A stretch of DNA of 64,000 nucleotides from Calditrichia bacterium. Its GTDB lineage: Bacteria > Calditrichota > Calditrichia > RBG-13-44-9 > J075. Location of the stretch: the NCBI GenBank assembly GCA_028284445.1, contig JANQRS010000012.1, positions 1-64,000 on the forward strand, read 5' to 3'. Made by a program: the position numbers and the translations under genes. Every line of letters starts with the position of its first letter. Positions within the stretch are counted from its first letter, which is position 1. The notes under the pieces were generated by a model. That model saw only the letters and a list, made by a program, of their open reading frames with translations. It did no database searches and was not told where the DNA came from. Positions 43,501 to 50,813 of this stretch are shown piece after piece.

Positions 43501-44985
43501 TCACTGTTTCTCTTGATTGCCAAAGCAATATAGCGCTTCAACGGTACGAATATAGAATCGACCGTCAGCAATAGCCGGTGTGGCATAACATTGCTCGCCC
43601 AGATCGTTGACTTGCAAAACCTCCAGTTGGCCGTCCAGAGACAGCACACTGACCTTGCCCCTGCGGCTGGTCATATAAATTTTGTTGTCTGCAGCAACTG
43701 GCGAGGCATAATATTGATCCACCGCCCCCTTTAGACGTCCTTGTTTGATAACCTCCCCACTCTCTGGTTGAAAAGAGGTGGTAATGCCACCGTCGTTTAT
43801 CATATACAAAACATCTTTATAAAGAAGCGGGGACGGCAGTTGCGGCACTGATTTCCGGTACTGCCAAAGCATATTGCTGTCGGTCATATTTCCTTCGCCG
43901 CCAAGGCGAATAGCCAGCATCCCATTGAGATTACTCAGCACGGCTTCCAGGAAGGCCCAATCAGATGCGGCAAGCAAGCTGTCGCCATCCAGATCAACAA
44001 AAGGAAAGAGCCAGGAAACCACCTGTTTGGGCATTTCGCCTTTATCGATGCTGCCGTTCCTATTGGTGTCCTGTTTCGCCAGTGTCGTCTCAAAATCATC
44101 GATATAGACCCGATTCTCGGGCTGATTCATTGGTGAGCCATAGCCATTAATAAAAAGCACACCATTTGCCATCACCGGTGTTGACTTCATTTCAAATGAA
44201 AGTCCATTCACCCACCAGCGTTTTTTACCACTCTCCAAAGCATAAGCAACCAGCTGAAATGATCCCGGAACGAGAATCTGCGTTTCATCTGAGCTTGCTT
44301 GATACACAATTGGTGTGGAATGACCGCTTTTGGCTTCCGGTCGCGACGTTTTCCAGGCAATTTCACCGGTTTTCTTGCTTACCGCAATAATATAGGAGCC
44401 GACACTCTGGTCACAAACGAGAATTACCTTATCTTCAACAATTATCGGAGAGGCACCCATCCCATAAATATTATTGAAAGGGCCAAGCGGCAGTTGCCAT
44501 TGTTCCTCACCGTTCATATTAAAAGCAATAAGGCCAATCTCCGGGAAAAAGACAACCAGGTGTTCACCATCAGTAGCTGGCGAAGGTGATGCGGGATTAT
44601 TGCGATGATCCCAATTCTCTTCGTGGCGGCGCTGCGCTTGCCACTGCCAAATGATGTCTCCTGAACGCTGATCGAGGCAAAAGACCAACAGCCTGTCACT
44701 CTCGAATGCGGTCAGGAAGACCCGTTCACCGCTTAAAATTGGCGACGAATGCCCCGCCGGCATCATGCGCTTCCACATCAAGTTACTGGCTTTGTCGAGC
44801 TTCACCGGCAAATTCCCGGCGACAACAAGACCACTGCCATTCGGCCCTCGAAAGCGATTCCACTCATCTCCTGCCTGTGCCATGCATGGAATAGACATGC
44901 CTATCAAGATGGCCAACATGTTCATTGCAACGCAATTCCGTAACCAATTCAAGCAATTGTCAGGCATGCGCAATGGATGTTTCAT
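43501..44985 (-). CDS. PQQ-like beta-propeller protein with inserted EF-hand pair
   Basis: A 494-residue exported protein with a hydrophobic signal region (about 17-37, MNMLAILIGMSIPCMAQA). The propeller blades carry PQQ-type W motifs: WNRFRGPNGSGL, CLDQRSGDIIWQWQ, AVSKKTGEIAWKTS, ALESGKKRWWVNG and SFQPESGEVIKQG. Near residue 303 a calcium-binding EF-hand loop DTNRNGSIDKGE is inserted, with a second partial loop DLDGDSLLAASDW about 25 residues later. Related proteins are common in planctomycete-like and FCB genomes with unknown role. ATG 44985 has AAGGTGA upstream. The ABC-F gene follows after 13 nt. Confidence 0.8.
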   Translation of the reverse strand: MKHPLRMPDNCLNWLRNCVAMNMLAILIGMSIPCMAQAGDEWNRFRGPNGSGLVVAGNLPVKLDKASNLMWKRMMPAGHSSPILSGERVFLTAFESDRLLVFCLDQRSGDIIWQWQAQRRHEENWDHRNNPASPSPATDGEHLVVFFPEIGLIAFNMNGEEQWQLPLGPFNNIYGMGASPIIVEDKVILVCDQSVGSYIIAVSKKTGEIAWKTSRPEAKSGHSTPIVYQASSDETQILVPGSFQLVAYALESGKKRWWVNGLSFEMKSTPVMANGVLFINGYGSPMNQPENRVYIDDFETTLAKQDTNRNGSIDKGEMPKQVVSWLFPFVDLDGDSLLAASDWAFLEAVLSNLNGMLAIRLGGEGNMTDSNMLWQYRKSVPQLPSPLLYKDVLYMINDGGITTSFQPESGEVIKQGRLKGAVDQYYASPVAADNKIYMTSRRGKVSVLSLDGQLEVLQVNDLGEQCYATPAIADGRFYIRTVEALYCFGNQEKQ

Positions 44986-45131
44986 AGAGTCACCTTTAAT
45001 GATTTTATGTAGGAACATTGACCCTAAATTAGCAATACTGTCGAAAACAGCCTAAAAATATCCCCATTTTGGGTTATTTGCCAATTCACTTCTGACATTT
45101 ATTTTAATTCAGGACGCATGAGTATTTAGCT

Positions 45132-45226
45132 GGTTGTCCCCGCTTGGGGACAACCGGCAGTTAAATTGTTCCCCCAACATTCGGGGCCGGCAAATTGTTC
45201 CCCCATGGCAATTTCCGGCCCCGAAT
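45132..45226. repeat. Two adjacent strong hairpins in the gap before the selenoprotein gene
   Basis: GGTTGTCCCC/GGGGACAACC (45132-45141 and 45146-45155) form a perfect 10-bp hairpin with a four-base loop. Next, ATTCGGGGCCGG (45179-45190) pairs with CCGGCCCCGAAT (45215-45226) and an inner AAATTG/CAATTT stem extends it. The sequence AAATTGTTCCCCCA also occurs twice (from 45163 and 45192). The 44986-45346 gap holds no gene; these look like terminator-like or dispersed palindromic elements. Confidence 0.6.
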
Positions 45227-45304
45227 ACCATTTGCCCGCTTCCCCCGGTTGTGTGAATTGTGAGATACATTACGACAATTGACTGTCGCGAAGTTTATTT
45301 TTCG

Positions 45305-45313
45305 TGCTATATT
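45305..45313 (+). promoter_or_regulatory. Possible extended -10 promoter of the selenoprotein gene
   Basis: TG (45305-45306), one base, then TATATT (45308-45313) is an extended -10 element; no good -35 lies 17 bases upstream. The start would be near 45320, 27 bases before the ATG. Confidence 0.35.
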
Positions 45314-45346
45314 GTCGATCATAGCACACAATCAACGGGAACAAAT

Positions 45347-46141
45347 ATGCGCAGAATCATACACACAGTACTGCTACTGATAGGCTTTTCCGGCATGTTG
45401 CTGGCACAAAATGTCGGCGATCCGGCACCGGATTTCACGCTAACTTCGCTTGACGGAAACGCCGTATCACTATCCGATTACCAGGGCAAGGTCGTTTTCC
45501 TGTTCTTCCTCGGCTATGGCTGACCCACCTGCCGGTCGGTTGGTCCAACCGTCGAGTCAGGTATTAACCAAACGTATATGGGTGACAATTTCCAGGTCCT
45601 CGGTCTTGATGACTGGAATGGTAACATCACGCAACTTCAAGGATTTCAAACAGCTACGGGCGTAACGTTTCCGCTTCTGCGCCAGGCAAGTGCAGTCACT
45701 GCTTCATATGGCACGAGATATGACCGCGGCGTGATTGTCGATTCTGACCACAACATCGCTTACAAAGGCGCTGGACTGGTGACAACAGAAATTGGAACGA
45801 TTATCAACACCATCGACAACCTGTTAAATCCGACAGCGATTGATCTTGATGAGCCGGACCTCAATGAATTTGAATTGGCTCAAAATTTCCCTAATCCCTT
45901 CAATCCGAATACTACGATTGCCTTTACCTTACCAACAGCGCAGTCGGTTTCGGTAAAGATTTATGATATCAATGGCAAGTTCATTCGCCAGGTGCTCAAC
46001 GGCGAAATGGCAGCCGGACTTCATGAATTGAACTGGAACGGCACCGACCAAAATGGTGAGGCGGTTGCTTCCGGAACGTATATTTACGTTCTGGAAAGTG
46101 CGGATTTCAAAGATGTTAAGAAGATGGTTTTGATGAAATAA
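45347..46141 (+). CDS. Exported thioredoxin-fold selenoprotein (UxxC) with T9SS sorting domain
   Basis: A 264-residue protein read through an in-frame TGA at 45521-45523 as selenocysteine (U59). Signal peptide MRRIIHTVLLLIGFSGMLLA, then an AhpC/TlpA-type thioredoxin fold: GDPAPDFTLTSLDGNAVSL, KVVFLFFLGYG-U-P-T-C-R (redox motif U59-P-T-C62), VGPTVESGI, GFQTATGVTFPLLRQA and YDRGVIVDSDHNIAYKG. The C-terminus (about 175-264; FELAQNFPNPFNPNTTIAF and SGTYIYVLES) is a T9SS-type sorting domain. The reading frame, codon style and homology run unbroken across the TGA. The SECIS-like hairpin follows directly. Start 45347 has CGGGA upstream. Without selenium insertion only a 58-residue fragment would be made. 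Calling it two genes or a pseudogene is less likely. Confidence 0.85.
45521..45562 (+). promoter_or_regulatory. Bacterial SECIS-like element next to UGA
   Basis: Directly after the TGA, ACCTG (45527-45531) pairs with CAGGT (45558-45562) and CGGTT (45537-45541) pairs with AACCG (45547-45551), capped by the loop GGTCC (45542-45546). The apical loop starts with GG and holds the GU needed for SelB in known elements (E. coli fdhF loop: AGGUCU). The GU lies about 20 bases after the TGA, within the known range. Confidence 0.75.
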
Positions 46142-46146
46142 ACCGC

Positions 46147-46171
46147 CAGGCGGCCGTGAAACGGCCGCCTG
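46147..46171 (+). terminator. Hairpin terminator after the selenoprotein gene
   Basis: CAGGCGGCCG (46147-46156) and CGGCCGCCTG (46162-46171) form a perfect 10-bp GC-rich stem with loop TGAAA, 6 bases after the stop codon. There is no T-tract, so termination may be Rho-dependent or partial. Confidence 0.6.
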
Positions 46172-46229
46172 AAAAATCACCCGTTCGGGTCATATCGCCG
46201 GCCTTATCTTTTTCTTACCTTTTAAGGTC

Positions 46230-49200
46230 ATGCTGCCGTATTCCGTTACAGAGGTAAAATCAAATCCCCGGCATGGTCTCGGGCTGCTTCAGTACGCCCT
46301 TTTTTTCACACTCCTCTTGGTCTTACCATCCACCGCCCAGGATCAACCACTTAAATTTGAACGCTTCTCCATCGAAGACGGACTATCCTATACGTCAGTC
46401 CGGGAGATTACCCAGGACAAACAAGGCTTTCTTTGGATGATAACGCCGGACGGGGTCAACCGCTATGACGGTTACAAGTTTCATAATTACCGGCACGATC
46501 CATACGACGCCACATCCCTCACCGCCAATTCCCAAAACACGATTCACGTCGGGCATTCCGGCACGGTTTGGATCGGCAACTTCGACGGGCTTTGCCGCTA
46601 TAATCCGCTGCATGACAACTTTGTCCGCTATCAGCACGTGGATGGTGACTCTACAACACTCTGGCAAAATTACACCACGGCCATTTATGAAGATCGCGAC
46701 AGCGTTCTGTGGGTCGGCACTTCAGCGGTACTGAATCGCCTTGATAGACGAAGCGGCAAATTCAAACACTACGTGTACGACGGCGAAAACCCCTTCAGCT
46801 ATATCAATTTTGTTATAACCTCGATTATTGAGGATCCCCGGCCTGGCAGCAACCGTCTCCTGATCGGAACACGAGGCGCCGGCATGGTCATCTTTGACAA
46901 GGACAGCGAAAAATTCACCTACCTGCTTGGCCGGCACCCGAAAAAACCGCACTACCTCAGACAATATTCTGCTGACCTTATTGCCATGACAAAAAAGCTA
47001 CATGGAAGTGATCGCTACATAATCGGCCTGAGATCGTATCATGACTTCATGCAGTGGGAAGGGCATTTTACTCTCAGCGAGAAACAGACGCTGCTGATAA
47101 GCAGTTCAGCCGAAGAATTCAGCGGCCAGGCGTACGACTTCGGCTATATCACCCGTAAAGGGAGCGAGGAAATTCTGTGGCAATATCAGCCGAAGCAGGG
47201 AAGACACATGGGTGGAGTGCCAAAAAACCGTCTGCAAATCTCAACAATCACCCTGCCTGCCGGACAGTATTCCCTGCACTATAAAAGCGACGACAGCCAT
47301 TCAACTATCAAATGGAATTCCCTCCCTCCAAAGTATCCGGAATTATACGGCGTTCATATTTCGCGCTTGTCCGTGAAGGACAGCAAAGCGATAGCAAGCT
47401 TACAGCAAAGCGACTTCATGCCCGAATTGCTATCAAGCGGCGATGTATCTGTTTTGTATCATGACAACTTGTCGGGCCGTGCAAATCCCCACGAAATTTG
47501 GGTAGGGACTCGCGATAAAGGACTCAATAAATTGCGTCTGCCGCCCCTTGAGGCGTCCAAGCTATCCGGATCGCCATATTTCGATATGGAAAATTGCCAG
47601 ATAACAACCCTGCCCTATAAGACAGGCGAGCCAGGCGGTTTGCCCGGGAAGCACATTAACAGCGTGTTTGTCGATCACCGCAGCGACGTGTGGATTGGCA
47701 CACCGGCCGGCCTGACAAAGTACAGCCAGGACGACGGCCGGATAAATCACTATTCGCATGACCCGACCAATAGCGCCAGCCTGAATGCAAACAGTATTCA
47801 CCACATCATAGAAGATCATTCTCACAATCTGTGGATCGCAACACCGGCAGGCGTCAACAAATTAAACCGTCACAAACATCAGTTCTTGCATTTTGCAGCC
47901 AGTCAACAACCGGATCGACACCAGCGCCAGCTGCAAAAAAGTTCGATTCGCACGCTCTATGAAGATTTTAATGGAAATTTGTGGGTGGCTTCTGATGGGG
48001 GTGGGCTGAGCAAGCGCGACGCTGCAACCGGTCTTTTTCACCACTATCGGGGTCAATACCAGACGCCGCCTTTTTACTCGAGCGCTACGATTAAATCCAT
48101 CATTCAGTTGCCGGATGATCCCAATGGCCACCTCTGGATTGGCACCGCCGGCGACGGCCTTTGGCGCTTCGATCCCGGGAATGAGACGATTGAAAAATTT
48201 CGTTACAACCGGTACGACTCTACCACCATTGCACATAATATCATCTCGGTATTGCATGTGGATGATCAACAGCGTCTTTGGATAGGAACGGAAGGCAATG
48301 GCATAAGCTTGCTGAATGAAGACCGAAAGACATTCACTCGCTTCCCATCAAAAACTGTAAATACCGAAGAAGGCGTAGTGCCAAATCGACGGCTACGGAC
48401 CAATGAGGTTTGGGCAATCGAAAATGGCTCAAAACAAGACAGTCAATATCTTTGGTTTGGCCTGGTCGGCGGCGGCCTGAGCCGCTTTAATACCCATGAC
48501 AGCACCTTTAAGCATATCCCAATGGACCGCAACAGCAACGACGGCACCAATTCAAAAACAATTACAGACCTCTACCTGGACCGTGACGACATCCTTTGGA
48601 TTGGCACCTATAGCGGCGGACTGAATCGCTACGATAGCAAAAGTGGTACGCTTCAACACTTTACTGTGCGGGATGGTCTCAGCAATAATATGGTTACGGC
48701 CATTGAAGAGGATGATAAGGGCGCCCTCTGGATAAGTACCAGCAGCGGTCTTTCAGTTTTTGACAAATCGACACATGCGTTCAAGACCTACGATGTCAAC
48801 GACGGCCTGCAAAGTAGCCAGTTTAACATAAGCGCCTCCTTCAAACTCGCCGACGGGCGTTTGCTATTTGGCGGCATTAACGGTTTTAACTGCTTTGATC
48901 CGGACAGTATTAAAATTAATCGGGAAAAGCCCCCGGTATTATTGACGGACTTCAAAGTGCTCGACAAATCCGTTTTCACACCGGATTCGAAATTCTCCGT
49001 TGCACACAAGGCTGCATTTGAAACGAAAAACATCGACCTTCATCACAGCGACAATTTCTTTTCGTTCGAGTTTGTGGCCCTGGATTATACCAATCCTGCA
49101 CGAAATCAATATGCCTATCAACTGGAAGGCTTTGATCCCGATTGGATTTATAGTGGAGAGCGGCGCTATGCCGGCTATACCAATCTCGATCCCGGTGATT

Positions 49201-50036
49201 ACGTCTTCCGCGTAAAGGCCTGCAACAGCGACGGCGTCTGGAATGATGAGGGCATCGCTATCAACGTTCGCATCACACCCCCATTCTGGCGTACCTGGTG
49301 GTTTTATAGCATCAGCGCGCTGCTCATACTCCTGTTCATTTGGCTAATCCATAGTTATCGGGTGAAGGTAAAAATTCGCGAAATGCGTCAGATTGAGCGG
49401 GTGCGCAAGAAGGCCGCTGCCGATTTCCATGATGAGCTGGGACATAAATTGACCAAGATTTCCCTATTTAGTGAAATCGTCATGCAGCGCCTGAACGGCA
49501 GTTCACCGGAAACTGCCGAATATGTTGATCGCATCAATGATATTTCCGGCAGCCTCTATCACGGCATGCGCGACTTCCTCTGGACGTTGGATCCGTCCAA
49601 AGATTCTCTCTTCGAGGTAGCAATCAAACTGAAGGATTTTGGTGATGAATTCTTTGACCGCACCGGCGTGCAGTTTCGGGCTACCGGTATAAACGAGTCA
49701 ATGAAGAACTTTCAGCTCAGCATGGACTGGAAGCGCCATCTACTGCTCATTTTCAAAGAGGGAATGAACAATATCCTTCGCCATGCAGAATGTCATAATG
49801 CCACACTTAGTTTTGCAGTAAAAGATGATATTCTACATGTTGAATTGATCGACGATGGCCGGGGATACGGTGAAGACGGCAGTGACGGCAACGGTATTCG
49901 CAATATGAAGGGGCGGGCCGCAAAATTAGAGAGTGAACTCGACATTTTCCAAACCAATGGTCACGGAACCACCATCACTTTTCGAGGCAACATCAACAAT
50001 AAAGTTACAAACGGCACGCTCACAGGAGAGAACTAG
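46230..50036 (+). CDS. Two-component propeller sensor kinase (Reg_prop, Y_Y_Y, HisKA_3)
   Basis: A 1268-residue membrane kinase. After a signal segment (about 16-36) come about 14 propeller blades with the LWIGT-x-GLxRYD motif (for example VWIGNFDGLCRYN, LWVGTSAVLNRLD, LWIGTAGDGLWRFD, LWIGTYSGGLNRYD), enough for two seven-blade propellers. Between about 215 and 420 an insertion without blade motifs interrupts the first propeller. A Y_Y_Y domain (YQLEGFDPDWIYSGE) precedes one TM (about 1020-1045), HisKA_3 with H1067 in DFHDELGHKLTKI and an HATPase (HAECHNATLSF, DDGRGYGEDGSDGNGI). It should phosphorylate the NarL-type regulator encoded 3 nt downstream. The ligand is unknown; HTCS-type relatives sense glycans. 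Confidence 0.92.
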   Translation: MLPYSVTEVKSNPRHGLGLLQYALFFTLLLVLPSTAQDQPLKFERFSIEDGLSYTSVREITQDKQGFLWMITPDGVNRYDGYKFHNYRHDPYDATSLTANSQNTIHVGHSGTVWIGNFDGLCRYNPLHDNFVRYQHVDGDSTTLWQNYTTAIYEDRDSVLWVGTSAVLNRLDRRSGKFKHYVYDGENPFSYINFVITSIIEDPRPGSNRLLIGTRGAGMVIFDKDSEKFTYLLGRHPKKPHYLRQYSADLIAMTKKLHGSDRYIIGLRSYHDFMQWEGHFTLSEKQTLLISSSAEEFSGQAYDFGYITRKGSEEILWQYQPKQGRHMGGVPKNRLQISTITLPAGQYSLHYKSDDSHSTIKWNSLPPKYPELYGVHISRLSVKDSKAIASLQQSDFMPELLSSGDVSVLYHDNLSGRANPHEIWVGTRDKGLNKLRLPPLEASKLSGSPYFDMENCQITTLPYKTGEPGGLPGKHINSVFVDHRSDVWIGTPAGLTKYSQDDGRINHYSHDPTNSASLNANSIHHIIEDHSHNLWIATPAGVNKLNRHKHQFLHFAASQQPDRHQRQLQKSSIRTLYEDFNGNLWVASDGGGLSKRDAATGLFHHYRGQYQTPPFYSSATIKSIIQLPDDPNGHLWIGTAGDGLWRFDPGNETIEKFRYNRYDSTTIAHNIISVLHVDDQQRLWIGTEGNGISLLNEDRKTFTRFPSKTVNTEEGVVPNRRLRTNEVWAIENGSKQDSQYLWFGLVGGGLSRFNTHDSTFKHIPMDRNSNDGTNSKTITDLYLDRDDILWIGTYSGGLNRYDSKSGTLQHFTVRDGLSNNMVTAIEEDDKGALWISTSSGLSVFDKSTHAFKTYDVNDGLQSSQFNISASFKLADGRLLFGGINGFNCFDPDSIKINREKPPVLLTDFKVLDKSVFTPDSKFSVAHKAAFETKNIDLHHSDNFFSFEFVALDYTNPARNQYAYQLEGFDPDWIYSGERRYAGYTNLDPGDYVFRVKACNSDGVWNDEGIAINVRITPPFWRTWWFYSISALLILLFIWLIHSYRVKVKIREMRQIERVRKKAAADFHDELGHKLTKISLFSEIVMQRLNGSSPETAEYVDRINDISGSLYHGMRDFLWTLDPSKDSLFEVAIKLKDFGDEFFDRTGVQFRATGINESMKNFQLSMDWKRHLLLIFKEGMNNILRHAECHNATLSFAVKDDILHVELIDDGRGYGEDGSDGNGIRNMKGRAAKLESELDIFQTNGHGTTITFRGNINNKVTNGTLTGEN

Positions 50037-50039
50037 ACA

Positions 50040-50708
50040 ATGGGTGATTACAATATCGCAACTTACGCCAGACGGCGACGTCCACTTGACCCGATCAGCG
50101 TTAGCATTATTGAAGATGACCATGATATCCGTGCCAGCTTAAGCCTGATTATTGACGGCGCAGAAGGCTTCGAATGTATCAGCAATTATGGCGACGCCGA
50201 AACAGCACTGCAGGATATTAGTCAGGATATGCCCGATGTCATCTTGATGGATATCGAACTTCCCGGCATGTCCGGTATCGACTGCGTCCGTCAGATGAAG
50301 AAGCAAATGCCGGAATGCGATATATTGATGCTCACCGTCCATGACCATGATAAGATTGTCTTTGAATCACTCTGTGCCGGCGCCTGTGGCTACCTGACAA
50401 AGAATACCCGGCCGCGACATATCCTGAATGCCATAAGAGAAGTGCGCAGTGGTGGCGCACCGATGAGCACCAACATTGCCCGGATGGTGGTCAATTCTTT
50501 CAAAACCCGTCATTCCGTCGGCTTAAGTGACCGGGAGCGCGAAGTCCTGTCCCAACTATGCACCGGCAAGAGCTACAAGATGATTGCGGATACATTGTTC
50601 ATCAGCTCGGATACAGTTCGTTCTCACATCAAGAACATTTACAAGAAGCTGGAAGTATCATCCAATGCAGAAGCAGTCGCGCGCGCGCTGAAAGAGAAAC
50701 TGGTGTAG
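50040..50708 (+). CDS. NarL/LuxR-type response regulator
   Basis: A 222-residue regulator: receiver domain with SIIEDDHDIRAS acidic pair, phospho-acceptor D71 in VILMDIELPG, LTVHD and the conserved Lys in GYLTKNT; then a LuxR helix-turn-helix (LSDREREVLSQLCTGKSYKMIADTLFISSDTVRSHIKNIYKKL in segments, about 155-210). Its gene starts 3 nt after the propeller kinase stop, so they are a cognate pair. The T9SS-cargo genes that flank the pair are plausible targets, but no binding site is recognised. Confidence 0.95.
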   Translation: MGDYNIATYARRRRPLDPISVSIIEDDHDIRASLSLIIDGAEGFECISNYGDAETALQDISQDMPDVILMDIELPGMSGIDCVRQMKKQMPECDILMLTVHDHDKIVFESLCAGACGYLTKNTRPRHILNAIREVRSGGAPMSTNIARMVVNSFKTRHSVGLSDREREVLSQLCTGKSYKMIADTLFISSDTVRSHIKNIYKKLEVSSNAEAVARALKEKLV

Positions 50709-50813
50709 CCGAAAACCACATATTAATGGCATTGTCTATTCGCCATGATTTCGGTAGGTTTCCCCTAACACATGCATTTTCGGGATTGCCGCAACCATTA
50801 CCTGGAGTATCGA

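Noticed and set aside
45260..46141. Reading the thioredoxin-like locus as two genes (45260-45523 and 45578-46141) or as a pseudogene
   Set aside because: The frame and the protein fold continue across a single TGA that sits exactly at the active-site Cys and is followed by a SECIS-like hairpin.
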